In this document: positions 33,141-43,858 of the stretch, piece after piece
How positions within the stretch are numbered: position 1 is the stretch's first letter
Layout of the letters: each line of letters starts with the position of its first letter
Assembly (NCBI GenBank): GCA_037176845.1
Contig: JAYKXP010000013.1
Coordinates: 558,001 to 622,000, forward strand
DNA from: Paramarasmius palmivorus
Taxonomy: Eukaryota; Basidiomycota; Agaricomycetes; Agaricales; Marasmiaceae
Direction of reading: 5' to 3'
DNA length: 64,000 bases
The notes under the pieces: generated by a model
Told to the model about the DNA's origin: nothing
Seen by the model: the letters and a program-made list of their open reading frames with translations, nothing else
Database searches by the model: none
Translations under genes and position numbers: made by a program

Positions 33141-36100
33141 ATGAGTTACGAACGCAGAGGGTATGGTGGAAGAAGAAGATATCGAGGTGAGGATTTACGC
33201 GAAATCCATGAGTTAAATTGAACATATTTTATAGACGACTATGACGACCGACGGAGAGAGCCTGTCGAAACACCCCAGGACAAACTAAAGAGTGCAATAA
33301 TCAAACTCGGTGAAGTGGTTGGTGGTCTCGATAGTTCTACTGGGTAAACATTGACTGGTAGACTCAGGACCCAGTGGAGGAACTTCCCAACATTCAGACC
33401 CAGATTCAAAGTTTACAACCTCCAAACCTCCCAAGCCTCTCAGAGGCCTTTCACATAAGGTGAGTGAGCGGGCAACTCATTAGAATGAATAACTTGACGA
33501 AATCTTGTGTGTAAACTCCAGTGTGACGGAGCAACCTTTCAAAATCCCTTACTACGCTGCGCTACTTCGCCTGTTACACCACAAAACTCCAGAAGCCGAC
33601 CCAGGACCTTCGCTGGGCCAACAGATTCTAGAAGAATTTTGGAAGGGCTTTCAAGCTTATGTGGACAAACTAGCGTGGAGAGAGACACGGTTCTGTGTAA
33701 GAAAACTGGCACTATCGAAACAGTCCTCAACTGACTTATCATCAGGTACATTTCTTCGCACATCTCACAGTTGCAGGCCTCGTGTCAGTAGAATCCTTCA
33801 CTGCCCTTCTTCAATCTTTCACCGCTGTCCTGGACGAATTCGGTGTATCACACGGTCGAGGTAAACGTGCTGCGTTGTGTGCTGCAGAGGGTCTCATGAT
33901 AGTGCGTCTTCTACACCATCTCCGTTTCGATTGCTGACAGCGCGACAGGCTGGTGCTTCGATAAAAGCCCACTCCGCTACCAGCGTACCCGAGATAATAA
34001 CGGCTATCCAAACCTTCATTGAAACTACGGCGAACGCAAAATGGATAGTACAGCCGATGTTCAAACCATACAATCAATCTGCTGATACAGAACCTGCAGA
34101 CGAGGTTCGTCGTATGGGTTACATCTTATTCGCAGTTTGATTGACCTATTCAAGCTTCTGGATTCTGCTCTTGTAGCACTGAAGGCTCTTGAAGCCGCAG
34201 ACTTTGATGGTCCTTATCCAAGACCCTACTTGAAAGATTCGCCCGAAAACACCCTCGATTCTGAATTCACACCTTTCGACCTTCCATCCGTTCTCGTGAC
34301 ACCCGAAGTCATCGAATTGGATGGTCTATCAAACGAAACTGAGGAGGAGTCCAGTGCTCCTGTCAAAAAGGACGAATGGCCAGAATACTACCCCCGACTA
34401 TTCGGTGACGATATAACTCCAGATCCCAATACTCCAGCTGGCTACGCTGTTCGGACAGACCTTCTCGCTATCATTGATATCTTTGAAGTGAACCGAAAAG
34501 AATGCGCGCGTTTACTACTAGAGTACCCCAAATGGACAAAACCAGGAACCTTCAAACCAAAACCAGGAGCGCCTCCGCCTCAGCTCGATCCTGATGTTGT
34601 GCCGAAGGATTGGCAGATAGAGAGTACGTTGCTTGAGGTATGGTTCCCAAACTACCCTATCAACATACACGAGTAGAAGTCTCATCATCCAACCAAGATT
34701 ATCCTCGGGTGTTCGTTCATCTTGCCCGAGTCCACGCACAAGCAAATTTACTACATCAGTTTAATCACTGAGGTCTGCAAGTTGGCTCCAGGCACTGGAG
34801 GACCTGCAGTCGGAAAGTCGATCCGGAGACTGTTTAGTATGTTGTCGGACGGTTTGGACGTCGAAATCTCCCGAAGATTTGTGGAATGGTTCTCTACTCA
34901 TATGAGTAACTTCAACTTCCAATGGGTTTGGAAGGAATGGTATGTGTCCGTTCTTTCGCTCAATAAATCGTAGTAACAATCTGTCCACCAGGGTTCCTGA
35001 TCTTGCTTTATGTGACAAGCACCCGAAGCGAAACTTCATCCGACGTGCGCTAGAGCTCGAGATACGGCTATCATACTATGACCGTATAGTGAAAAGCATT
35101 CCGCAAGAGATGCACCCACCCGAAGCTCGTTGCTTACCTGCACAAGCACCTGGACCCAATTTCGAGTATGATGATCCTTGTAAGTATCATCGCTATGTAC
35201 ACAGACCGTAACTGAGAACCACTTTCCAGCAAAACCTCACCATGACGCTGCGCAATCCATCCTCAACCTTTTCCGAGGGAGAGCACAAGCCGCAGATGTC
35301 ATTGCCCACCTCGATACGGTGAAATCTAACGTGGAGAACGAGAGTTCCGAATCAGGCCAAGTCATCAATCCTGATACCGTTATGAGGTCAATAGCCATTC
35401 AGTCCCTGCTGCACATTGGTTCTCGTTCTTTCTCGCATCTCCTCAACGCCATCGAACGATACCTTTCTCTACTCCGATTCATCGCCAATGGTGGTACCTC
35501 AGAAGCTCCGGGTGCCGGTGTTCCAGAAGCCAAGACGGACATTTTGAATGCTGTCGCCACATTTTGGAGATACGACAGTCTCATGGTTACCATCGTATTT
35601 GACAAGCTCATGCAGTACCAGATAGTGGACCCAACTGATGTTGTCAAATGGGTGTTTACACATGTTGGTGCCGGAACAGACAGCGAATTGAGCACGGCTT
35701 CGACGCTGATGGCGTTCGAATGGAATCTGTTAAAGGGTGCACTGGACAAAGCCAACGGCCGAGTGACTATCGCGAGGAGAAAATTGGCAGCGTTGAGAAA
35801 GGAGGATGACGAGACGAAAGCAAGAGCAAACGCTGCCGAAACTGGTGCTATGGATGTTGATGACGTCAAGCCAGGTACGTGGTTTTCTTATGTACCCAGG
35901 CACTCGTGTTAACGCAATTTCCCCAAGTGACGGAAACATCTGGTGCAGAAAATCCTGCACTAGCTTCTGCACTCAAGGCACTTTCGATTCTAACGGGCGA
36001 ACAAAAGAATACGCTGTCCCATACATTGGAGGGATTCACGAACTGCCTTTTCCCCTCGTTGGGTTCTGTTAGTTCGGGAGCGCAAGGGATCCTCACAGAG

Positions 36101-36369
36101 AAATCGTGGCACAATCGCACCAATTGGGGAAGAGAAGAGTGGAACTTCTGGGAAACATGGGGTTGGTATAGACATTTCTGCAGGACGGTAGGCTTTTTTC
36201 GACTCGCAGATCAGGAAAATCTTCTAATAGGTCCTCACAGTATTCGCCTTACCTTCGCAACTATGCAGCAACACTATCGACCGTATCGTTCGCACGGCTG
36301 GAGGGATCCAAGGATCCTGCGGCTGAAATGCTGCAAAGGATATGGAATGTCGCCATCGGGCAAGAGTAA
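33141..36369 (+). CDS. Nuclear cap-binding complex large subunit (CBP80/NCBP1-like, MIF4G)
   Basis: Encodes the large subunit of the nuclear cap-binding complex, which with CBP20 binds the m7G cap and links it to splicing, export and decay. Start ATG 33141: an Arg/Gly/Tyr-rich leader (MSYERRGYGGRRRYR, DDYDDRRREPVETPQDKLKS). The first MIF4G domain has FKIPYYAALLRLLHHKTPEA and VDKLAWRETRF, then FFAHLTVAGLVSVESFTALL. Later segments include TDLLAIIDIFEVNRKECARL, HKQIYYISLITEVCKLAPG, KSIRRLFSMLSDGLDVEISR and FVEWFSTHMSNFNFQWVWKE, the last typical of the MIF4G-like second domain. The C terminus is MLQRIWNVAIGQE, stop 36367-36369. About ten short introns; all joins keep frame. A second cap-complex relative, NCBP3-like, sits at the right edge of the window. 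Confidence 0.85.
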
Positions 36370-36492
36370 TATTTGCACATCTCGAATAGCTTATTTTTGC
36401 AAAATGTGTTGCAATATGCACACTACTACCTGTAACATAGCTATGTAGTCTCTTGAATGTGTTTAGGTTGGCGATCATAACGCTAAGCGCCC

Positions 36493-37060
36493 GTTACCTT
36501 GATCTTTCCTTTACACCACCATTGTCACGGTCGCAATTAAATCCAGTGACTCCTCCAGCTCACAGATACTAATAGGACTGTGTCATAACTTGGATACTTA
36601 CGTCGAAGATCCGCCTTGCACATCAGTGATTCCAAGCTCGAATTCTCCGGTGTACCTTGTGAGTCCGAAATGGCTCAACCAAACTCAACTCCGTACTTAT
36701 GCCACGACAGGACTTAACAGCCTTTAGCTTTTCTCTTTGTAGGTGACGGTAGCACTACTGCCGCGAAAGGACGAGGCTTTTAGACCCGATGATACTCCGA
36801 TGCTTTACCTGTATCAGGGCATACTTACGGAGAGCGACTGTCTTGGGCTTACGGATGGTATCGCGGTGAGTTCTATACCTCGTTCATTACAAGCTTCTAC
36901 TCATTGTCAATGTGCTCAGAGAGTAAGCTGACCATAAACACTGTTGCAGGTTTCCGTCGCGTTTGGCCTGCCCGCGAAAGCTATTCCGCCCAGCACGACA
37001 AACCTGTCGACGACTCCTTATCTCGAAGCAATGCGTTCTTCGCCACGCATCACATCATGA
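36493..37060 (+). CDS. Small unrecognised protein, three-exon model
   Basis: Two introns (GTGAGT near 36660 to TTTGTAG near 36742; GTGAGT near 36867 to TTGCAG near 36950) join three open stretches. They include SDSSSSQILIGLCHNLDTYV, VALLPRKDEAFRPDDTPMLY with LYQGILTESDCLGLTDGIA, and VSVAFGLPAKAIPPSTTNL, ending SPRITS at 37060. The join quality and phase are good, but the first exon has no clear ATG, so a further 5' exon may exist. No family recognised. It lies between the CBP80 gene and the GH6 promoter. Confidence 0.4.
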
Positions 37061-37260
37061 AACCCTTTTTCAATTCATATGATCATCCCATACAAAGGAT
37101 ACCCCTTGGCCATGCAGCTCTCTCACTCGGAACGAACTCGTCGCATACATATGATACAACATCATCACTAGGCAGTCAAGAAATCCGTTTTGTCGGAATA
37201 TCCTGCTCGGTTCAACACCGGACTTATGGACGTCGACATCGACCAAGCCCATAACTCTTC

Positions 37261-37268
37261 TATAAAAG
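37261..37268 (+). promoter_or_regulatory. TATA box of the GH6 gene
   Basis: TATAAAAG lies 72-79 bp before the ATG at 37340, with a pyrimidine-rich stretch between, a common core promoter for strongly expressed secreted enzymes in basidiomycetes. Confidence 0.6.
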
Positions 37269-37339
37269 CCTCGCACCACATCCAGAGACATCACCCCGTC
37301 TCACATTTCGCACCTTACTCTTCACCTTCACAGTTCAAG

Positions 37340-39113
37340 ATGAAGAGATCTGCCGGCTTGATAGCATTGGCTGCTTTGCTGCCTTTCGCTCTTTCACAAT
37401 CACCCGCGTATGGACAATGTGGGGGGACCGGATGGAGTAAGTACATATTAGTCACGGAAATCCACTCGTACATCTGCTAACCTCGACCTCTAGCTGGACC
37501 TACGACATGTGCAGCTGATTCTGTATGCGTGAAGTACAGTGATGTCTACTCCCAGTGCCTGTGAGATTCATCTTATTTCGCTCACGTTCTGGTATTGACC
37601 TCCTACAGGCCCAACGCTCCAGATCTCGGTAATCCATATGTCGGCTACACGGTGCGTTTTTTTCTCCTTCTATCTTGACTCCTAACCTCTAATTCATCAC
37701 TTACTATAGATCTTCAAAAGCCCGCACTTCACATCCCGCGTTACCGAAGCAGCAGCCGCGATCGCTGACCCCGAGTTGAAAGCGAAAGCTTTATCCGTGA
37801 AGGAGGTCCCTGTGTTCATTTGGTTGGACTCTTTCGCGGCAGTCGATAGTCTCGAAAGCTACCTCAAGGAAGCCTCCGATCTAGGTAAAGCAGAGGGCAA
37901 GAAATACCTTGTCCAGATCGTGGTGTACAACCTTCCTGAGCGCGATTGCTCCGCCAAGGCCTCTGACGGAGAATTAAACCTGGAGAATGGCGGTGAACAG
38001 AAGTATCGTCAATACATTGACCAAATTACTTCTATCATCAAAAGTAAGTTTATGGTGCCTAGACTTCACAGTCATATCTAACCCACTTTCTTAGAATACC
38101 CTGACGTACGCGTGGTCGCAGCTATTGAGCCAGACTCCTTAGCCAACCTGGTCACCAACCTCAGTGTTGAGAAGTGTGCCAAAGCTGAGCGCATCTACAA
38201 GGTACATTTATGTGTCTTCCTCTTCTTCAGTTCTAAATATTCTTTGCAGGTATCAACGCAATACGCTATCCGACAACTCGACACGGCCGGCGTCTTCATG
38301 TATCTGGATTCTGCTCACGCCGGATGGCTCGGATGGCCCGATAACATTGAACCAACAGCAAAACTTATGCGAGAAATCTATCTCGGCGCCGGTGCACCTA
38401 GACACGTTCGTGGACTTGTAACCAACGTTTCAAACTATAATGCCTATAGGTATCTTTATCTGTTCGTTCACAAATGACGAGCAAGCACTTACGTGGGTAA
38501 ACAGAGCTGAAACTCCAGATCCTATCACCGAATACAACCCCAACTATGACGAGCTCCACTTTGCTGAGGTATTTCCTCTCCGTCTTGACTTTGGGGTCTA
38601 CCTGAACTGTATTTAGTCACTCGCTGAAGCACTTCCACCCTTCCCGGCACATTTCCTTGTTGATCAAGGCCGTAGCGGGCAACAGGACTTACGAACTACT
38701 TGGGGTGAATGGTAAGCTTTTTTTTCAAGTCTGAAGTATGTTCGCCATTACTGACCAAACACAGGTGCAACGTCAAGGGGGCTGGCTTGGGTGCACGTCC
38801 TACGACTGATACAGGCTCGGATGTGATTGACTCCATCGTCTGGGTGAAGACGCCCGGCGAGTCTGGTAAATGATTCTGCTGATCTGGTATGAATACAAGA
38901 CTGATACTATTTAAAACCAGACGGCACCAGTGACCCATCTTCAAAACGTTTTGACGAGAACTGTGTATCAGTAACATCGCATGTGCCTGCACCTGAGGTG
39001 AGTGCCATTGCCAAGGATTCGCCGAAGTCAGTACTAAGTTTTTTGGTCAGGCCGGAGCCTGGTTCCAAGATTTCTTTGAGAATCTTGTCCGTAACGCCCA
39101 CCCTCCGTTGTAA
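37340..39113 (+). CDS. GH6 cellobiohydrolase II with N-terminal CBM1, linker-less
   Basis: An exo-acting cellulase that releases cellobiose from the non-reducing ends of cellulose. Signal peptide MKRSAGLIALAALLPFALS. The CBM1 follows at once: YGQCGGTGWTGPTTCA ... YSQCL with the expected Cys and aromatic residues. The catalytic domain starts only about seven residues later (GNPYVGYTIFKSPHF), so the usual Ser/Thr/Pro linker is missing. Catalytic motifs are intact: YNLPERDCSAKASDGE and IEPDSLANLVTNL (the acid Asp), then YLDSAHAGWLGWP, FLVDQGRSGQQ, WGEWCNVKGAGLGARP and the final DGTSDPSSKRFDENC ... APEAGAWFQDFFENL. It has about ten short introns; stop at 39111-39113. Probably induced on cellulose, though no specific site was identified. 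Confidence 0.92.
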
Positions 39114-40579
39114 TTCAAAAATGTGGGGATGTATCTTATTATTTACATATCGACAACTGCTGCTGGTGCGCGTATAGATTTTCGTCCAGTTGTCGAAGTC
39201 TGCACATAGCAGAGCTAAGGAGTGAAAAGAATAAAAGACACTAAAATAACTGGAGCGTGGATAGAGTCGCGTTTTAAGACTAGTTTATATATCCCTGTCT
39301 AATTTCTTCCGAGCTTCTCGAATACCTATGTGAGGGAGCTATTGGGGGGATACCAATTCGGACAGTTACATATGTACATATCGTCTATAGTCGCGCGTCG
39401 CACGAAATTTTTATCATCTTTTCTTTTATCTACTACGTTGTCGTGTGCACTCTGGCCCTTGGTCCTTGTCTGATCCCTCTTCCATTCCTCTCGAGTCGCC
39501 ATAGGGCTTTTTAGAGTATTGGCGGCGTGACAGCCTAATTCAAATCGCGCCAAATGAAGAATTTGAGTCCAAGATGACGGGCTACACGCAGAGGGCAGCT
39601 CACGCGTTTTGGACACGTTGCCGTCTTCATTGGATCAAAAGTAGATCGTGAGCCTTAATGCGGTCATTGAAGGTATGGATTTTCCATTCTGATTTCCCTT
39701 CAGTAACCTGACGACGACTTTCAGAAGAAATTCACTGATAGTCTGGGTAGGTTGTACAATACCGGCACCCTGTTGATTACACTCTAGAACACCAGCAGAT
39801 AGACAGAACGCCTGCAGAACGCTAGACGTCTAACGGTCTAATGGAACCCTAGCGAAAGGAAATAAGAGATGGTTGGGCATAGGGTATCGGGAAGGTGTGT
39901 CGGGCTATGGCTATGTTCACACAGCAGGTTCCTAAGTTGATTTTACAACAAAAACAGGTACTGAAATGGAACCAAAATGTATTCCAAAAGGTCGTCAAAG
40001 ACGTCGTTCAACTTTGCTCTGTGGCATTCAGTGAAACCTCACTGCATCGCCTTCTTCAAAACGACGCCTCTTCACACCGTTACCTCCTCATACTGGTTCA
40101 CATCTCAGCCGTCAACACTATCGACGCATTCACGTTACTTAGGCTTTTTCTGACCCGGTGTGACGCCGTGTTGGACTCGCCGAGTCAGCTGAACAGATAA
40201 AACCTTCATCTTCGAGTATCGAGAGCTGTTAATCTGCAGACAGGGAAGCAACAGAAGGGTTCGATTCGCATATTCGAAGCTGGCTTTTCACCTTAGTCTT
40301 CAAGCTGTTCGATACGGGGATGGTTCAGCCTTGGATCCCACCCTTCATGAATTCGACACTTTCCAGGTCGATCTGCAGGGATGTTTTCGAGTGGTGACAG
40401 GCAAATCGGCTAGAGAACAGGGAGCAGGGAGTTTTGACGCACCTGACGATACCAAAGCTTCGATTTCCGCTTGACCAATGTCATTCTGTCAGGCTATATA
40501 ATCTAGAGGGACCAAGCATAAGTACTACAACCTCCAGTGTCTTCTGCCTTGTTCCATCTAATTTGCTCGCAACGCAACA
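39114..40579. other. Intergenic, about 1.5 kb
   Basis: The right part from about 40100 is the duplicated upstream block and promoter of lectin-like copy B (TATATAAT at 40495-40502, CCAAT at about 40475). The left part contains only short open frames, one at 39895-40200, without recognisable motifs. Confidence 0.4.
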
Positions 40580-41731
40580 ATGCCTAGCTCAGTCTCAACC
40601 GCTCCCAGGTATGTTGGTTCATCTTATGTTCAGTCGAGTCATTCTCAATCTTGATATAGTAACATCGTGGTCTCTTCCGCCACCGCCAGCCTGCCTGGTG
40701 CAACCCCAGAGGTCCAATCGTAGGTCCCAATTTCTTCGTTGGGATTACTCAAATACTGATTTCTTTCATTTTACAGTGCAATGACATACATTTTGGGCAA
40801 CGTCCCATGGATGAAGTTCAGAGTCTGCGCCGAGCCTGACTTGCAACTGTTCAAGACCGATCCCAAGCTTCAGCAGGCTTTGGCTCAGATCTCCCAAGGC
40901 ATAGCCACTAGTGTCGCTCAAACGATCACTACCGAATTTACTTCTTTGTTGGAGGCTCTTATCAAGAATATCACTCCCCAGATTTCGACTGCCGTTGTCG
41001 AACTCATCCAACAGCTAATCGCTGCCAGCGCTGAGACTAATTGCTGCAAGGCCGCAGAATGCACCGAAGCTTGTCCCTTGACCGCTTCATGCATTCCGGA
41101 GCTCAGTGGCAAACCGTGTGGCCCCGTCACGGCCACGAAACCACCAAGTCTTCCCGACTTGGGAAAAGCCAGCTGGATCTGGACCACGGAGGCCAAAAGT
41201 GGCAATCCTCCTGTTGGCGCTCGTCCCTTCCGCAAGACTTTGACCCCCAAAGTCCCCGTTGACAGCCTCATCGTCGACATTACCTGTGACGACGCCTACT
41301 CCCTTTACGTCAATGGCTATCTTGTCGGTTCGGGTAGGGACTGGAACAAAACCCAGCGCTACCGTGTCGCGTTCTATCCGACGTGCAAGCTTGTCATTGC
41401 CATTTACGGTTTCCAAGACCCCGGAGTTGCAGGTATCGTCGCCTCCGCTGTCACCTGGAACTCACTCCTGCCCAATAACCTTGTGACCACTTTTGTTACC
41501 GACGCCAGCTGGAAGACTCTCGCCAACCCGACATTCTCCAGTAAATTCATTAAGCCATGCTTCGATGACAGTACCTGGGACAACGCGACCGTCGAAGTTG
41601 CCTTTGGCGCGCAGCCATGGGGCAACGTTGCTAAGCCGACTGGGTACACTGCGCAGAACCCAGCGCTTACACAGCTCCCTGGCGCTCCTGATGCCCCGAA
41701 GGCTGATGCTGCAACTGTGTTGACGCAGTAA
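40100..41731. repeat. Inverted segmental duplication, arm B
   Basis: Reverse-oriented counterpart of 26719-28330. Intron lengths (51 and 57 bp) are identical in the two copies. The upstream block shares ACCCGG..GACGCCGTGT, GCTGAACAG, CCCACCCTTCA and TGCAGGGATGT. Confidence 0.7.
40580..41731 (+). CDS. Lectin-like galactose-binding-fold protein, copy B
   Basis: Exons 40580-40608, 40660-40719 and 40777-41731 (introns 51 and 57 bp, as in copy A) encode about 347 residues. The start is MPSSVSTAPS, against MSSSASTAPS in copy A. The helical part, the Cys-rich NCCKAAECTEACPLTASC and the beta-sandwich motifs DDAYSLYVNGYLVGSG and FDDSTWDNATV are all kept. Differences cluster in the loop after WIWT (TEAKSGNPPV against KEAEGGKKPPI), at DWNKTQRY against NWGTAQRY, and at the 3' end where two residues are missing. 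The reading frame is intact, so both copies appear functional. The promoter has TATATAAT 78-85 bp before the ATG. Sugar binding is inferred from fold-like motifs only. Confidence 0.75.
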
Positions 41732-42350
41732 ACCATGGACAGTCGTGGTATAATCATCTTCCTAGCCTAGTAAAGATCACAAGCCCGTCATTTTTTCACC
41801 AGTGTCTTGTCTTTCGTTCACTCTTTTCATCTGCGTTTCGATTCGACTACTTGGGTTCAGTCTCTTGTGTGGTTGTTTGCAGTATTGCGTTCTGATCAGC
41901 TCTTCCAACTTCGTTACTCTCATTGATCAATTACGTTTTCTCTGGTATTCTTAGGAAGTTCGAGACTTTTGTATGCTCCCCCATTTGCACATCTATTTTC
42001 CTTCACGTCGCGCGTCGAAATGCTCACTATCTCTTTGGAGACCCAAAGAATTGTAAGGATACGCTCGTCCCTAAAACAGAATTTTGCCTAATGCCGTAGG
42101 GTAATACCTTTCTATCCATCTATAATGCTCTTTCCCTCCGATTGACGGTTGTGTCCAATGAACCCACGTGCTCACTTATGGGCCTCGGTCCCCATCCCCT
42201 ACCGTTGACTAGATATTGCCTGCCTCTGAGGTAGTCCTGAGAACCCTGATGGAAGGGGAAAAAGTGTGATTGAGTGGTGACAGTGGTGCACGGGTTCGAG
42301 ATTATTGCAGGGATAGTAGGTGTAGGTAGTATATGAGGCTCTAATCTATC
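41732..42350. other. Convergent 3' intergenic region
   Basis: Between lectin-like copy B and the carrier gene; T-rich start fits a 3' untranslated region. No gene seen. Confidence 0.5.
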
Positions 42351-43607
42351 TCACGTCCGTAGTACGAGCAAGATACATTCATATACCGCCCAGCCGATAG
42401 CTGAGCTCAGCACCTTACGCGATAGCCGCAATGATGCTCCTTCAAAGTATCCAACGATACCTCGGTGCTAAAGCAAGAATCAGTGTCAGGACTCGGCAAG
42501 GAATTGTTGGCCAGCATACCTTCCATATCGTCTTGACTGTACTGGTAAACCCGTGATAACGATCTTCAGAACGTACTTGCAGTTTTGTCTGCGTAATTTG
42601 TCAGTACAAGTTAATGTACCCGCGTAGCGTGCACATACCTTAATAACATCGAACGGATGGGTGGCCATAGTTGCCAGAGCTCCGGCAGAAGCTGCTGACA
42701 CGCTATGGATGATTGTTGACTGGCTATTAGAGTTTGGTGGCACAACGATAGATGCCTGTCGCTTGAAAGCCTCGTAGAAGACAACGAATAGCCCGGCGTA
42801 GGGTGCATCTCGCAATGAAGTGGCAGTGAATCCTCGTAGTAATTCTGGAGGCCCTGCACGCGCTATAGACACGAAAGCGCCTGATAGTGATTCGTATGCG
42901 TATATGTTACTCTGGATATCTATGAGTTCCATACCAAAAGTCAGGCGCTGTGAACACACCTCAAAGCGAGCCTTCAACACCGAAAAGGGGTTCATGATAA
43001 ATCCGACTCCCACACGTGCTACTGCGCCAGAAATGAGATTCCCTTGACTGCTCAGTTTCGGAAGAACCGAAGCGTGTTTGTTATCCGGAAGTTCTCGGAC
43101 ATGAGCAAAATAGGGAGATGTCGCCATGAATGTCCTCAGCTGAGTCAAGCTAGTCATGTAGAGTGCTACTCCCGGGACGTTCCTGGATGGTATTATGAGT
43201 CAGGTATATCAATGAAGTATTCCGAGACGCACCGTATGAGTGTTGCACTTGTCCCCCTCCATAGTCCACGCAAGCCATCCTGGTGAAGTATCTGACGCGC
43301 AGTCTGTATAACTTTGGTCCTAAAACACAGGAAACGTCAATGCATCTTGAAAACGTAAAAGTACAAACTAAAGCACACTTCTGCTGGGTCAAGCTATCCC
43401 CTTGTTGTAATCTTGTCTTCAGCAAATCAACTATCCCGACCATTCATATCAATTCCGGCCGACTGGGGACCAACTTGATGACATACATGGCTGCAAAACA
43501 ATCGTGGAGGCGAATCCGGAAACAGCGCCTATGAAGTCTCTTAGAGATTGGTCATTACTCGACGAAGAAGATATACCGGAAGTTAGTTGCTGTCCGACAT
43601 CTTTCAT
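42351..43607 (-). CDS. Mitochondrial carrier, glycine transporter type (SLC25A38/Hem25-like)
   Basis: A three-repeat mitochondrial carrier of the inner membrane. From ATG 43607 (MKDVGQQLTSGISSSSS) repeat one gives FIGAVSGFASTIVLQP, and after an intron FDLLKTRLQQ, so the carrier signature PxDxxKxRxQ is rebuilt across the splice. RGLWRGTSATLIRNVPGVAL follows. Repeat two has VGFIMNPFSVLKARFE and ELLRGFTATSLRDAPYAGLF; repeat three has ATMATHPFDVIKTKLQ and GYFEGASLRLSRKVLSSAIG. The order, the RNVPGVALY and RDAPYAGLF boxes and the family sequence fit SLC25A38/Hem25, which imports glycine for haem synthesis. Substrate is inferred from resemblance. The upstream frame has only a GTG, so 43607 is used. 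Stop at 42351. Confidence 0.8.
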
Positions 43608-43858
43608 GTGAGTTAGTACAGGTTGGCGGCCTAGACGAGGAAGACAGGAAGCGAAAGTAAAAGGTTCGGGAACAAGACGGGTGAAGGCACGCGTCACGCA
43701 GTGACCTACTAGTACTAGTCAACAATTCAATTTCAGGTAGTCTACACTACATATGTACTTGGCAACATTCGGTGCCAGCATTGGCCTCTTCAACTGCAAT
43801 AACGAGTACGGTCCTCATTCGGCCCAATTACAATTATGCAAAGTACCAACGGAATATA

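Noticed and set aside
40250..40280. GGGTTCGATTCGC, resembling a tRNA B box
   Set aside because: No A box or cloverleaf upstream; the site lies in the duplicated block and is not conserved in the other copy.
42285..42310. GGGTTCGAGATT, another B-box-like word
   Set aside because: The consensus breaks after GGTTCGA and no cloverleaf is possible.
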